NCBI GenBank assembly: GCA_021850555.1
Contig: JAJZLX010000447.1
Span: 1 to 37,327 of the forward strand
DNA: 37,327 nt
Reading direction: 5' to 3'
Origin: Pseudomonadota bacterium
Lineage (GTDB): Bacteria > Pseudomonadota > Gammaproteobacteria > Steroidobacterales > Steroidobacteraceae
Part shown: positions 15,723 through 25,060 of the stretch, piece after piece
How positions within the stretch are numbered: position 1 is the stretch's first letter
How the letters are laid out: the number at the start of each line of letters is the position of its first letter
Notes under the pieces: generated by a model
Databases searched by the model: none
The model's input: only the letters and a program-made list of their open reading frames with translations
What the model was told of the DNA's origin: nothing
Position numbers and translations under genes: made by a program

Positions 15723-16676
15723 CTACTCCCGAGCGCCCCGCAGGCGCAGACCCGCGCTGTCCGGAGCGGCTAGGCGGCGTGAAGAGCTGCCCTCGACTTC
15801 CCCGAAATGACGATGCTCGTTCCAGGCGCGGCTCGCCTCTTCGATTTCCCCGGGGTGGCGCGCCACGAAGTTCCACCACAGCAGGATCTGCTCGCCGAAG
15901 GGCTCGCCGCCGATCAGCATCAAACGACTCGCCTCGCGGCACTCGAGGCGCAGATGCCGCCGCCCGGTGCCGAGATACACCAGGGTGTCGGGCCCGAGCG
16001 CCTCGCACTCCACGTGCACCTCGCCGTTCAGCACCAGGACGGCGTGCTCGAAGTGCGGCTCGAGCGGCAGGTCCATGTGGGCGGCGCCGCCGGCCGCGAG
16101 ATCGAGGCCGACGAGGGGCGAGTGAACCTCGGCCGGCGCGCGCCGGCCGAGGTGGGAACCGGCGAGCACGGTCACACGGAACCCGCCATCGCTCATCACC
16201 GGCAGGTCCGGATAGTGTTGGAACGCGGGCGCCCGGCGGCGCTGCGCCTCGGGCAACGCGATCCACAGCTGCACCGCGTGCAGCCTGCCACGCTCCTGCG
16301 ACGCGGTGTCTTCGGAATGGGCGATACCGTCTCCGGCGGTCATCAGATTGACCTGGCCCGGACGGATCGGCTGCGTGCAGCCCAGGCTGTCACGATGCGT
16401 GATCTCCCCTTCGATCATCCAGGTGAAGGTCTGCAGGCCGATGTGCGGATGCGGTCCCACGTGCAGGCCGTGCCCGGCCGAATGCTCGATCGGGCCGATG
16501 TGATCGAGGAAACACCAGGCGCCGACCATGCGGCGCCCGTGGCTGGGCAGGGCCCGATGGATCGGCAGTTCGCCGACTTCGGCGGCGCGCGTATCGAGGC
16601 GCTCCAGCACGGGTCGGCCGGGACAAGGCGTATCGCGGGATTCCGACAGCGCGGCCTGACATTCGGTGTTGCTCAT
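15723..16676 (-). CDS. Pirin family protein
   Basis: 317 aa. The start at 16676 is supported by CGGAGA 7 nt upstream. It is a bicupin with the pirin metal site: His76 and His78 in GPHPHIG, and His120 and Glu122 in GIAHSED, matching the H-x-H...H-x-E iron ligands of human pirin and E. coli YhhW. The preceding FLDHIGP and the following WMIEGEITHRDSLG are also family signatures. Bacterial pirins have quercetinase or redox-linked regulatory roles; which applies here is unknown. The C-terminal RHPGEIEEASRAWNEHRHFG is typical of the longer bacterial pirins. It is divergent from the PfkB kinase with a 243-bp gap in which I see no gene. Confidence 0.92.
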   Translation of the reverse strand: MSNTECQAALSESRDTPCPGRPVLERLDTRAAEVGELPIHRALPSHGRRMVGAWCFLDHIGPIEHSAGHGLHVGPHPHIGLQTFTWMIEGEITHRDSLGCTQPIRPGQVNLMTAGDGIAHSEDTASQERGRLHAVQLWIALPEAQRRRAPAFQHYPDLPVMSDGGFRVTVLAGSHLGRRAPAEVHSPLVGLDLAAGGAAHMDLPLEPHFEHAVLVLNGEVHVECEALGPDTLVYLGTGRRHLRLECREASRLMLIGGEPFGEQILLWWNFVARHPGEIEEASRAWNEHRHFGEVEGSSSRRLAAPDSAGLRLRGARE

Positions 16677-16919
16677 GAATTCATCTCCGTGTGGCGTACG
16701 GCATGACGCCGATCCTCGCGATGACGGTGGAGCCCGGACATGGAGTCTCCCAGGCGGCGGGTGCGGCGCCAAGCATAGCAGCCGCGCGCCGGGGACGGCG
16801 CCACACGGTGATCGAGCGCACCGGCACCCCGGCCATCGGGATGCGCACACATGAATTTCCGGCTGCGCACTTCCCGGGCCGGCTTGCGCCGCGGTATGCC
16901 ACCGGCTACCTTCTCCGAC

Positions 16920-17927
16920 ATGTCCCGCGTGATCTGTTTCGGGGAGTTATTGATCCGCCTGTCCTCGCCGGGACACACCCTCCTCACGCAGGCGCCGGCG
17001 CTGCAGCTGCACGTAGGCGGCGCTGAAGCCAACGTCGCCGTCGCGCTCGCGTGCCTGGGCCACCCGGCACGGATGGTGAGCGCCGTTCCCGACAATCCTC
17101 TCGGCCGGCGTGCCGTCGAGTTCCTCAGGGCTCACGGCGTCGACTGCGATGCGGTCCAGGTCCGCCCGGGCCGCATGGGGCTGTACCTGCATTCCCCGGG
17201 CGCAGGCCTGCGGCCGGCGCAGATCCTCTACGACCGTGCCGGATCGGCTTTTGCGACCGCTCCGCCCGACAGCTTCGACTGGGACCGCGCGCTCGAGGGC
17301 GCCCGCAGACTGCACATCTCGGGGGTCACGGCGGCCGTCGCGGCGGGCCCGGCGCAGGCGGCTCTCCACGCGGCGCGCGCCGCGCAAGCCCGGGGTGTTG
17401 CGCTCTCCTTCGATTGCAACTTCCGCGCGAGCCTCTGGGCTTCCCGCGGCGTGGAGCCACGCTCGGTCCTCACACCACTGATCGAGCCTGCGGATGTGCT
17501 GTTCGGCAACCATCGCGATGCTTCCCTGCTGCTCGGTCGCGCGTTTCCCGGCGAGAATCCGCAGGAGCGCCGCGAAGCGGCGCTCGCGCTGTTCGCCGCC
17601 TTTCCGGGCCTGCGGCTCATCGCCTCGACGCTGCGCCGGGTTGACAGCGCGGACTGTCACAGGATCGCCGCCCGTATCGACACGCGGGACGGGGAGTTCG
17701 AGACGGCGCAGACCCCCCTGAGCGGCATCGTGGAGCGGATCGGCGCGGGAGACGCTTTTGCCGCCGGCGTGCTGCATGCGCTCGCCGCGGATGCCGATCT
17801 CCGGCACATCGCCGAGACCGGGCTCGCGCTCGCGTGCCTGAAGCATTTTCTGCCCGGGGATGCGAGCACCTTGACCGAAGCGGAGCTGCGCTCGGCCTGC
17901 GCGGGCGGACTCGACGTGCGCCGCTGA
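16920..17927 (+). CDS. PfkB-family sugar kinase, 2-keto-3-deoxygluconate kinase-like
   Basis: 335 aa. The start at 16920 gives the canonical opening MSRVICFGELLIRL; an ATG eight codons earlier (16896) is possible and neither has a good Shine-Dalgarno. PfkB signature 1 is GGAEANVAVALACLG (33-47). The C-terminal ATP site ERIGAGDAFAAGVLHAL has the catalytic base Asp278 in GAGD. The near-terminal LKHFLPGDASTLTEAEL is close to the pattern in KdgK proteins. It likely phosphorylates 2-keto-3-deoxygluconate or a related ketose acid, feeding Entner-Doudoroff-type metabolism. No uronate or KDPG aldolase gene is adjacent, so the substrate remains an inference. Confidence 0.8.
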   Translation: MSRVICFGELLIRLSSPGHTLLTQAPALQLHVGGAEANVAVALACLGHPARMVSAVPDNPLGRRAVEFLRAHGVDCDAVQVRPGRMGLYLHSPGAGLRPAQILYDRAGSAFATAPPDSFDWDRALEGARRLHISGVTAAVAAGPAQAALHAARAAQARGVALSFDCNFRASLWASRGVEPRSVLTPLIEPADVLFGNHRDASLLLGRAFPGENPQERREAALALFAAFPGLRLIASTLRRVDSADCHRIAARIDTRDGEFETAQTPLSGIVERIGAGDAFAAGVLHALAADADLRHIAETGLALACLKHFLPGDASTLTEAELRSACAGGLDVRR

Positions 17928-17950
17928 CCGCCCGCCGGCAACGGGATGAG

Positions 17951-20329
17951 TCAGCGCTTGAGCGCGCGCGCCAGCGCCTCGGCCATCACTCCGTTGCTCT
18001 GCGGCTCCGGCTCCCGGCGTCTCGGCGCTCTCGGGTCGTGGCGGGCCGGTGAACGGCCTCCCTCCCGCTGCGCCTCGCGTTGACGACCGGCATCGGACCG
18101 CGCGCCCGGCGGCGCCTCGAGCTTCATGGTGAGCGCGATGCGCCGGCGTTGCAGGTCGATCTCGATCACTTTCACCTTCACGACATCGCCCGCCTTGACC
18201 AGCTCTCGCGGGTCCTTGACGAAACGGTGCGACATCATGGAGATGTGCACCAGCCCATCCTGGTGCACGCCGATGTCGACGAACGCGCCGAAGTTGGTGA
18301 CGTTCGTGACGACCCCCTCGAGCAGCATGCCCGGGGTCAGGTCCTTGAGGTCCTCGACGCCTTCGTGAAACACGGCGGTCTTGAACTCCGGACGTGGATC
18401 GCGCCCGGGCTTCTCGAGCTCGCGCAGGATGTCGCGTATGGTCGGCAGGCCGAAGCGCTCGTCCGTATACCGGCTCGGGTCGATCTGCGCCAGTGCACCC
18501 GTGTTGCCCATCACCTGCGCGAGCGGCTTGCCGATGTCCGCGAGCATGCGCTCCACGACCGCATAGGCCTCCGGATGCACCGCCGAGCGGTCAAGCGGAT
18601 TGTCTCCGGCGATGCGCAGAAATCCCGCCGCCTGCTCGAAGGTCTTGGCTCCGAGCCGCGGCACGTTGCGCAGCCCTTCCCGGCTCGGGAAGGCGCCGTT
18701 CTCGTCGCGGTAGCGCACGATCGCCTCGGCGAGGGAGGCCGAGAGCCCCGAGATGCGCGCAAGCAGAGCCGGGGAAGCGGTGTTGACATCGACTCCCACG
18801 GCATTGACGCAATCCTCCACCACCGCATCGAGCGAGCGAGCGAGCTTCGTCTGGCTGACGTCGTGCTGGTACTGCCCGACGCCGATCGACTTCGGATCGA
18901 TCTTGACGAGCTCGGCGAGCGGATCCTGCAGCCGGCGGGCGATGGATACCGCCCCCCGCAGGCTCACGTCGAGCCCGGGCAGCTCGCTCGAGGCGAGCTC
19001 GGAGGCCGAATACACCGAAGCGCCCGCCTCGGACACCACGATCTTGGTGAGCCCGAGCTCCGGATGTCGCTTGATCAGGTCCGCGGCCAGTTTGTCGGTC
19101 TCCCGCGAGGCGGTTCCGTTGCCGATGCTGATGAGGTCCACCGAGTGTCTCTTGGCCAACACCACCAGCGCGTGCAGCGCCCCGTCCCAGTCGTTGCGCG
19201 GAACATGCGGGTAGATCGTCGCCGTGTCCAGCACCTTGCCGGTGCGGTCGACCACGGCCACCTTGACGCCCGTGCGCAGTCCGGGATCGAGTCCCATGGT
19301 GGCCCGAGGGCCCGCGGGAGCGGCGAGCAGCAGGTCATGCAGATTGCGCGCGAACACGCCGATCGCCTCCTCTTCCGCGCGGGAGCGCAGCTCTGCGAAC
19401 AGCTCGCCCTCGAGCTGCCAGGCGAGTTTCACCTGCCAGGCCCAGCGCACGGTCTGCGACAGCCAGGCATCGGCGGGACGTCCCTGGCTCGACACCTGGA
19501 AGCGCACGGCGATCTTGCGCTCGCAAGCGCTCGCAGCGTCGGCGCAGGCGGGTCTGGCCTGAGCCTCGGGCGCCTCCAGCTCCTCGGGCAGCTTCAGGGC
19601 GAGCTGCAGCATCTCCTCCTTGCGCCCACGGAAAAGCGCCAGGGCGCGGTGCGAGGGAATCGCCTTGATCGGCTCGCGATAGTCGAAGTAATCACGGAAT
19701 TTCCCGCCGGCCTCATCCTTGCCCGCCTCCACTTTGGAGACGACCCAGGCGCTCTCACGCAGATGCTCCCTCAGCTCCCCGACCAGCGCCGCATCCTCGG
19801 CGAACTGCTCCATGAGCACCTGCCGGGCGCCGTCGAGCGCCGCTTTCTCATCCGGTACTCCCGGGTTCTCTCCCTGCTCCGTCGCGAACGGCGCCTTGAG
19901 GTACTTCGCTGCCTCGGCCTGCGGATCCAGACGCGGGTCCGCCAGCAGCGCCGCGGCGAGCACATCGAGGCCCGCCTCGCGGGCGATCTGCGCCTTGGTG
20001 CGGCGCTTGGGCTTGTAGGGCAGGTAGAGATCCTCGAGCCGCTGCTTGGTGTCGGCGGTCTCGATGCTCTGCCTGAGCTCCGGTGTCAGTTTTCCCTGCT
20101 CCTCGATGCTCTTCACGATCGCGGCGCGGCGCTCCTGCAGCTCGCGCAGGTACCCGAGGCGCTCCTGCAGCGTGCGCAGCTGCGCATCGTCGAGCCCACC
20201 GGTGGCTTCCTTGCGGTAGCGCGCGATGAACGGCACGGTGGCCCCACCATCGAGAAGAGCGACGGCGGCGATGACCTGCTGCGGCGTGGCGGCGAGCTCA
20301 GCCGCGATACGGGATTCGATTGAGAGCAT
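17951..20329 (-). CDS. tex: Tex-family RNA-binding transcription accessory protein
   Basis: 792 aa, the usual Tex length. The start at 20329 gives the family N-terminus ([19 protein letters not shown], then [17 protein letters not shown]). The frame is open for another 2.2 kb upstream, but that part is antisense to other genes. Domains in order: N-terminal helical Tex domain with [19 protein letters not shown]; a YqgF/RNase H-like fold near residue 344 starting [17 protein letters not shown]; helix-hairpin-helix motifs around 510-575 ([16 protein letters not shown]); an S1 RNA-binding domain around 660-733 ([20 protein letters not shown]); and a disordered basic tail. Tex binds RNA and affects transcription and, in several pathogens, virulence gene expression. 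It is divergent from the MFS gene. Confidence 0.96.
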   Translation of the reverse strand: MLSIESRIAAELAATPQQVIAAVALLDGGATVPFIARYRKEATGGLDDAQLRTLQERLGYLRELQERRAAIVKSIEEQGKLTPELRQSIETADTKQRLEDLYLPYKPKRRTKAQIAREAGLDVLAAALLADPRLDPQAEAAKYLKAPFATEQGENPGVPDEKAALDGARQVLMEQFAEDAALVGELREHLRESAWVVSKVEAGKDEAGGKFRDYFDYREPIKAIPSHRALALFRGRKEEMLQLALKLPEELEAPEAQARPACADAASACERKIAVRFQVSSQGRPADAWLSQTVRWAWQVKLAWQLEGELFAELRSRAEEEAIGVFARNLHDLLLAAPAGPRATMGLDPGLRTGVKVAVVDRTGKVLDTATIYPHVPRNDWDGALHALVVLAKRHSVDLISIGNGTASRETDKLAADLIKRHPELGLTKIVVSEAGASVYSASELASSELPGLDVSLRGAVSIARRLQDPLAELVKIDPKSIGVGQYQHDVSQTKLARSLDAVVEDCVNAVGVDVNTASPALLARISGLSASLAEAIVRYRDENGAFPSREGLRNVPRLGAKTFEQAAGFLRIAGDNPLDRSAVHPEAYAVVERMLADIGKPLAQVMGNTGALAQIDPSRYTDERFGLPTIRDILRELEKPGRDPRPEFKTAVFHEGVEDLKDLTPGMLLEGVVTNVTNFGAFVDIGVHQDGLVHISMMSHRFVKDPRELVKAGDVVKVKVIEIDLQRRRIALTMKLEAPPGARSDAGRQREAQREGGRSPARHDPRAPRRREPEPQSNGVMAEALARALKR

Positions 20330-20470
20330 CGGGAACCGGGAGAGACGAAAGGGAGCGGCACTATGCGCAAACGGCCGGTGGACAACAAGACTTGCGCAAT
20401 GACCGCCGGATGGCCTATGGCGCTTGGACGGATGGCGGGTGCGTCCGGGTTCTAGTAGGCTGCACCCAAG

Positions 20471-21901
20471 ATGGAGACGCGCCGGACGAATGTGACTCCA
20501 TTCGAGGATTCCGGCCGGGGCGACCCCCTGGCGCTGGCGCTGCGTGCCATCGCCACGCCGCGCCGCTATATCCGCCCCTGGTATCTCGCATATCTGCTGC
20601 TCGGGATGGTCACCTCGGGCCTGCTGCCGGTCCTGCTGCCCCTGGCGGTCGAGGGTCTCTCCCACAGCCTCGCCACCGTGGCCTACGTCATGGGGGCATA
20701 CAATTTCGGCCTGTTGACCTCCCCGCTGTGGGGCTTGCTGGCCGAGCGCGCCAAGGCGTACCGCAAACTGTTCCTCGGAGGCTTTCTGCTCACGGCCGCC
20801 GGCACGCTCGGCATGCTTGCGCTGAGAGGTCTTCCATCCTGGCTGGTTGCGGCCTTCGCACTCGGTGCAGGCTCGGGAGGCGCGGCAACGCTGGCGACGC
20901 TTTTCGTCGTCGATTTCGCGCCCCGGACCGAATGGGAGCCGCGCATCGGCTGGCTGCAGACCTTCAATGCCGCCGGCCAGGTTGCGGGGCTGATGCTGGC
21001 CGCGGCGTTCACGGGCGGGGATTTCGCGCCCGCACTGTGGGTCTGCGTCACTTTCCTGCTGTTGGCCATGGCGGTGGGAGGCATCGGCCTGCCGAGCTCG
21101 CCCCGCGCTGCGACCGGCGCCACCGAGCACCCGCACCTGCATCTCAATGTTCGGGCGCTTGCCCTGTTTCCGAAGCTGATCCTGCCTTCCGGCATCGACC
21201 TGCATGTCTACCATCTGAATCTGCACGGGCTGCGCAGTCTCCCGCAGACGCTCGGCACCCCGTTCGGACGGTTCCTGCTTTCGTGGTTCGTGTTCGCCTT
21301 CGCCGTCGCGGCGTTTTTTTCCTATTTCCCCCTCATGCTGGCGGAAGGCTATGGCGTCCCCGCCCACGCAAGTGCGATGATCTACGCCGTGACCGCGGCC
21401 CTGGGCATCGGGCTGTACGTCCTCACCAGTCAACTGACGGCCCGGTACGGTCCCGCCCGCGTCTATCGCGCCGGACTGGTGTTGCGCATCGCCGGCTTCA
21501 GTCTGCTGCTCGCGCCGTTTCTGATTGCAATGGGCGCTCGGTCGCTGCTCGGGATGGCGGGCTTCGCACTGATCGTCATCGCCTGGCCCCTGTTGAGTGT
21601 CTCCGGAACCGACCTGGGCGCGAGCCTGACGACGTTCAGCGAGGGCGCGGCCGTTGGGCTGCTGAACGCCGCCCTGGCGCTTGCCACGGCCCTCGGAATC
21701 GTCGTCAGCGGCCCGCTGGTCGCCCGCTGGGGCTACCAGACCATTCCCGCGACCGCGATAGCGGGACTCGCCGTCTCGCTCTGGCTCGGGATGGACACGC
21801 GCAACCGCGGCACACCCGAGACGGGCCGCCCCGGCCGGCCGGCCGCCGAGGTCCCGGCAGGAGAGGGTGGGAAGAGCGGACTGCGGCTGGTCAGGGGATA
21901 A
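20471..21901 (+). CDS. MFS transporter
   Basis: 476 aa with about twelve membrane helices. The first block has [20 protein letters not shown] and then [19 protein letters not shown], a variant of the MFS loop 2-3 motif (G-x-L-x-E-R/K-x-x-x-R/K). Helices 4-6 run to about residue 210. A ~60-residue cytoplasmic loop follows ([17 protein letters not shown] onward), and then the second half with [22 protein letters not shown] proline/glycine-rich C-terminal tail of ~35 residues is probably disordered. The substrate is unknown; the architecture fits drug or metabolite exporters. It starts 141 bp from the divergent Tex gene, and the ketopantoate-reductase-like gene follows 7 bp after its stop, so the two are probably one operon. 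Confidence 0.88.
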   Translation: METRRTNVTPFEDSGRGDPLALALRAIATPRRYIRPWYLAYLLLGMVTSGLLPVLLPLAVEGLSHSLATVAYVMGAYNFGLLTSPLWGLLAERAKAYRKLFLGGFLLTAAGTLGMLALRGLPSWLVAAFALGAGSGGAATLATLFVVDFAPRTEWEPRIGWLQTFNAAGQVAGLMLAAAFTGGDFAPALWVCVTFLLLAMAVGGIGLPSSPRAATGATEHPHLHLNVRALALFPKLILPSGIDLHVYHLNLHGLRSLPQTLGTPFGRFLLSWFVFAFAVAAFFSYFPLMLAEGYGVPAHASAMIYAVTAALGIGLYVLTSQLTARYGPARVYRAGLVLRIAGFSLLLAPFLIAMGARSLLGMAGFALIVIAWPLLSVSGTDLGASLTTFSEGAAVGLLNAALALATALGIVVSGPLVARWGYQTIPATAIAGLAVSLWLGMDTRNRGTPETGRPGRPAAEVPAGEGGKSGLRLVRG

Positions 21902-21908
21902 CTCGAAC

Positions 21909-22889
21909 ATGACTCGAACCGAATTCGCCATTCTCGGACCCGGAGCGCTCGGCTCCATCCTCGCGGCGCATCTCGCGGCGGCCGGACACTCCGTGGTCGT
22001 GCTGGCGCGCGGAGAGCGCGCAAGAAACATCAAGGAGCAGGGGCTGCGCATCAGGGGTCTTGCACGGATCTCGACCCACGTAGGGGTGATCACGGAGCCA
22101 TCGGAGCTGCGGGCGGCCGAGGTTTTGATCGTGGCCACGAAGACACCCGGCACGGAGGCCGCGCTCGAGCGCCTGCGGCATGTCGAGGTGGCCGTGGCGT
22201 TCTCCGTCCAGAACGGGGTGTTGAAAGACGAACTGCTGGCACGGACATTCGGCGCGGACCGCGTGCTCGGCGCGCTCGCGGACACGAGTGGAGAGCTGCT
22301 TCCCTCCGGTGAGGTGCTGTTCACGCGCAACGTGAGCTTGCCGCTTGGCGAGCTCACGGGCAGCGCCGGCCGCGCGGCACGGATCGCGGCAATGATCGAC
22401 GCCGCGGGCGTCAGGTCCTGCGCCGTGGCCGACATCGTGGCGAGGGAGTGGAGCAAGTTCACCGCCTGGGTGTCGCTCATGAGCCTGGCGGTCGTGACGA
22501 GATCCGCCACCTGGCGCTACCTGAGCGACCCGGATTGCGCGCTCGTACTCGTGCGGATTACCCGTGAGGTCGCCCGGCTCGCCGAGGCGCAGGGGGTGAC
22601 GCTGAGAGAGGAAGGGATTCTGTTCCCCCTGCACACCGTCCTCCATGCCCCGGAGGCGCAGGCCGTACAGGCGGTCCAGGCAACCGGAGAAAGGCTGCGC
22701 CTGGACGCCCCCGACCATCGCATGTCGTCCCTTCAGGACCTCGAAGCGGGCCGCCCGCTCGAAGTCGACGAGACTCTGGGCCATGCGGCGCGCAAGGCGT
22801 CGGAGCTGCGTCTTTCTCTGCCGCTGCTCGAGGCCGCGCATCGCCTGGTCGCGGGGATCGACCGGCTGCGCGCCGCAGGGCGCGCTTGA
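21909..22889 (+). CDS. Ketopantoate reductase family (ApbA/PanE-like) oxidoreductase
   Basis: 326 aa. The start at 21909 leads directly into the Rossmann motif ILGPGALGS (G10-x-G12-x-x-G15) and a beta-2 end [12 protein letters not shown], consistent with NADPH binding. Later landmarks are NGV in [21 protein letters not shown] with the lysine that polarises the keto group in PanE, and [16 protein letters not shown], matching the C-terminal S-x-x-x-D-x-x-x-x-x-x-E motif that contacts the pantoate hydroxyls. It is thus an NADPH-dependent 2-keto acid reductase of the ApbA/PanE superfamily. The EWSKF neighbourhood is not the classical K-x-x-x-N, so pantothenate synthesis itself is uncertain. It is probably co-transcribed with the upstream MFS gene. 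Confidence 0.82.
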   Translation: MTRTEFAILGPGALGSILAAHLAAAGHSVVVLARGERARNIKEQGLRIRGLARISTHVGVITEPSELRAAEVLIVATKTPGTEAALERLRHVEVAVAFSVQNGVLKDELLARTFGADRVLGALADTSGELLPSGEVLFTRNVSLPLGELTGSAGRAARIAAMIDAAGVRSCAVADIVAREWSKFTAWVSLMSLAVVTRSATWRYLSDPDCALVLVRITREVARLAEAQGVTLREEGILFPLHTVLHAPEAQAVQAVQATGERLRLDAPDHRMSSLQDLEAGRPLEVDETLGHAARKASELRLSLPLLEAAHRLVAGIDRLRAAGRA

Positions 22890-22931
22890 TGCGGCGTCTC
22901 AGGCCGCGGTCGTATACCGAAATGCGGCCGT

Positions 22932-24125
22932 TCAACCCGCCTGCCGGGAGAGCTTCCGGTTCAACGTGCGATACAGGCTCCGCGGGCCGTCGAGGTCAAT
23001 GTAGCATCCCTGCAGGTGCCGTCGGCCTTCGTTCGGGTCGTAGGCGGTGCGGCCATGCAGGACGCGGCTGTTGTGAAACATCATGAGCTCGCCCGCCTTG
23101 AGCGGGAATCGCAGCTCGAAGCGTGGATCGGCGAACAACTCGCTCAACCGCCGGCGCGCCCGGTGAAAGCGCCGCGTAGCGCCCGCATCGAGCAGCGGCA
23201 GATCGTCGAGTCTCGGACTGTAGTGCACGCCGGTCATCCGGCCGGTCTTGTCCCGGTCCACGATCGGGCGGCGCTCGATGAGCTCCTCGTCCGCGTCGAT
23301 GAAGCGGAACCGGACGGGCGTGCAAGCGAGCAGCTCGAACCCCTCCGGGTCCTCCTCCCGCATCGCCCCGGCCACGCACAGGCTGTCGACCAGCGTCGAC
23401 CATCCGCCGCAGGTCTCGTTGACCAGGCAGTGCAGCAGCTGGATGCCGGGCACCGGCTCGCGGTATGGATTGTCCGTATGCGCGCCCAAGCGTACCGGTC
23501 GATACGCCAGATCGTTCGAGTTCGGCCGCGAGTAGACCTCGAAATACCGGCCGAAATTCGTTTCGCGCACACGCCCGAACCGCCGTGCGACCGTGAGAAT
23601 GCACTCGGGGTCGGTGGGCAGGTCGTGGATGATGAGGAGCCCGTAGGTGAGGAACGTCGTGAGCGCCTTCAGGCGTGCCCCGTCGCGATCGAGATCGCGG
23701 CCGTCCACGCGCACGGCCTCGAGCGGCAGGTCGGCGCGCCATGGAATCGCTTGCGGAAGTCCGTCCTCGAGGTCGAGCTCCTCGGCCAGGCGGCTCAGGT
23801 CATATTCGCCGCAATATCCGTCGCTGAAGGACAGCCGCGCGCGATCGCCACCCACGTCCCGCGCGTCGATCAAGGCGAGATCCTCGGGCAGCCGATGCGG
23901 GTCGAACAGGCGCTGCTGCGTATGCGGGTCGAGATGCTCCGCGTCCTGACATCGCTCGCGCAGCCACAGGGCCTGCAGCTCGAGCAGGCCCTGCCTCGTT
24001 CGGGCAAACACCCGTGCAGGATTGGTTTCGAGCTTGAATTGCACTGCATTGCGAGGCGACATCCCGGCGCCTCGCAATGCGGTCCAGCTGTCGCCGTCCA
24101 GGGCCGTTGCAGACGGTTTTGTCAT
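22932..24125 (-). CDS. TmpA-like / gamma-butyrobetaine-hydroxylase-type Fe(II)/2-oxoglutarate oxygenase
   Basis: 397 aa. I choose the ATG at 24125, after a G-rich tract; an in-frame TTG lies 11 codons upstream. An N-terminal GBBH/DUF971-type domain (~30-130) contains LWLRERCQDAEH, in which the CxCxxC zinc motif of human BBOX1 is reduced to one Cys plus Asp/His. The catalytic TauD-type barrel follows: His216-x-Asp218 in GAHTDNPYR, distal His357 and the 2OG-binding Arg359 in RVLHGRTAY, and PGIQLLHCLVNE as in BBOX1. Relatives hydroxylate gamma-butyrobetaine, trimethyllysine or, for TmpA, 2-(trimethylammonio)ethylphosphonate. The co-encoded TmpB-like HD oxygenase argues for the phosphonate substrate. 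It is last in a four-gene operon, 67 bp after the GntR gene, and convergent with the reductase gene. Confidence 0.82.
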   Translation of the reverse strand: MTKPSATALDGDSWTALRGAGMSPRNAVQFKLETNPARVFARTRQGLLELQALWLRERCQDAEHLDPHTQQRLFDPHRLPEDLALIDARDVGGDRARLSFSDGYCGEYDLSRLAEELDLEDGLPQAIPWRADLPLEAVRVDGRDLDRDGARLKALTTFLTYGLLIIHDLPTDPECILTVARRFGRVRETNFGRYFEVYSRPNSNDLAYRPVRLGAHTDNPYREPVPGIQLLHCLVNETCGGWSTLVDSLCVAGAMREEDPEGFELLACTPVRFRFIDADEELIERRPIVDRDKTGRMTGVHYSPRLDDLPLLDAGATRRFHRARRRLSELFADPRFELRFPLKAGELMMFHNSRVLHGRTAYDPNEGRRHLQGCYIDLDGPRSLYRTLNRKLSRQAG

Positions 24126-24192
24126 CACCCACCCCCCGGCGCCCGATGTCGAGGCCAAATTTCCCGCATGTGCATCACGCGAGGCCCGTAGG

Positions 24193-24879
24193 TCAGTCCG
24201 TCGAGCCGGTCCGCCCGGCGCCGTCCCGCTCGGCCCGCAGGATCTGCTCGGGCGGCAGGATGTTCGCCTCGGCCAGACGCTCCGCGCGCTCGGCCTCCCC
24301 GGCGCAGATGCTGTCGACGAGCTCGCGATGCGAGTCGCAGATCTCCTGCGCGTTCACCTGACGGTTCGAGAGCGCGATGTAGACCCTGAACTGATTCGCG
24401 ACGCGCAGATAGTGCTGCAGCAGCCGCTCGTGACCGGAGAGGCGGATGATGAGCACATGCAGCGAGCGGTCCAGCTGGTCCGCCCTGTCGTGATCCTGCG
24501 ACCGGGCCGCTTCGCACAACGCGTCGAAAGCGGCCCGAAGCTCACGAATGCCCGCCGCGTCGATCCGGCTTGCAGCCAGGCGACTACCCAGCCGCTCGAG
24601 CGCGCCGCGCAGGGTGTAAAGCTCCCACAGATCGTGCTCGCTGAAGTCGATGACCTGGTACCCGGTGTAGGGCACGTGACAGACCAGCCCCTCCTCGACC
24701 AGACGGCGCAGCGCGGCGCGGATCGTGCCGCGCGAGAGCCCGTGCCGATCGGCGAGCGCGGTTTCGATCAGCCGCTCACCGGCGGCCAGCTCGCCGCGAA
24801 CGATCCGCCTGCGCAGCAGATCGGCCGCCCGGGTCTCCAGGCTGCGCCTGTCGATCGACTCGCTGGAGGCATCCGTCAT
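24193..24879 (-). CDS. GntR-family transcriptional regulator, FCD (FadR) subfamily
   Basis: 228 aa. A winged helix-turn-helix at ~12-75 (RIVRGELAAGERLIETALAD, then GLSRGTIRAALRRLVEEGL) is followed by an all-helical FCD ligand domain with conserved metal-site histidines in SLHVLIIRLSGHERLL and SHRELVDSI. FCD regulators usually repress catabolic operons and release DNA on binding an acid or its metabolite. It is encoded inside the TmpB-TmpA operon. Its ATG overlaps the stop of the 49-codon ORF (ATGA), so it is translationally coupled. The perfect dyad GATTGTCAACAATC in front of the operon has the T-G-T/A-C-A symmetry of FadR-subfamily operators and is its likely site, giving autoregulation and substrate induction. 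Confidence 0.9.
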   Translation of the reverse strand: MTDASSESIDRRSLETRAADLLRRRIVRGELAAGERLIETALADRHGLSRGTIRAALRRLVEEGLVCHVPYTGYQVIDFSEHDLWELYTLRGALERLGSRLAASRIDAAGIRELRAAFDALCEAARSQDHDRADQLDRSLHVLIIRLSGHERLLQHYLRVANQFRVYIALSNRQVNAQEICDSHRELVDSICAGEAERAERLAEANILPPEQILRAERDGAGRTGSTD

Positions 24880-25025
24880 GTCAATCCCGGCGCGCGCAGC
24901 CCGACTCCGCACCCGTGCTGCAACGTGCGGATCATGCTCGGCGACAGCGCGCGCACGTCCTCGCGCGAGCGCGTGTCCGCGAGTTTTGAGCCCAGGTTCC
25001 CGAGCGAGATGAGTCCTGCGATCAT
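24876..25025 (-). CDS. 49-aa small protein coupled to the GntR gene
   Basis: ATG at 25025 with a strong GAGGGG five bases upstream, 35 bp after the TmpB-like gene. It starts MIAGLISLGNLGSKLADTR and ends GVGLRAPGLT; the stop overlaps the GntR start by ATGA. It has a short hydrophobic N-terminus, a charged middle (TRSREDVRALSPSMIRTLQ) and a single Cys. I do not recognise a family. The strong ribosome binding site and precise overlaps suggest it is translated, either as a functional small protein or as a leader that couples translation of the regulator to that of the oxygenase. Confidence 0.55.
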   Translation of the reverse strand: MIAGLISLGNLGSKLADTRSREDVRALSPSMIRTLQHGCGVGLRAPGLT

Positions 25026-25060
25026 GAACGCCCCTCTGGATGGCGCGCCGGGAGTGCGGA

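Noticed and set aside
20330..22510. The minus-strand frame of Tex stays open for a further ~2.2 kb upstream, opposite the MFS and reductase genes.
   Set aside because: The extension is low-complexity Arg/Ala/Gln-rich sequence typical of high-GC antisense frames. The Tex family N-terminus begins at 20329, and the plus-strand genes there have clear family motifs.
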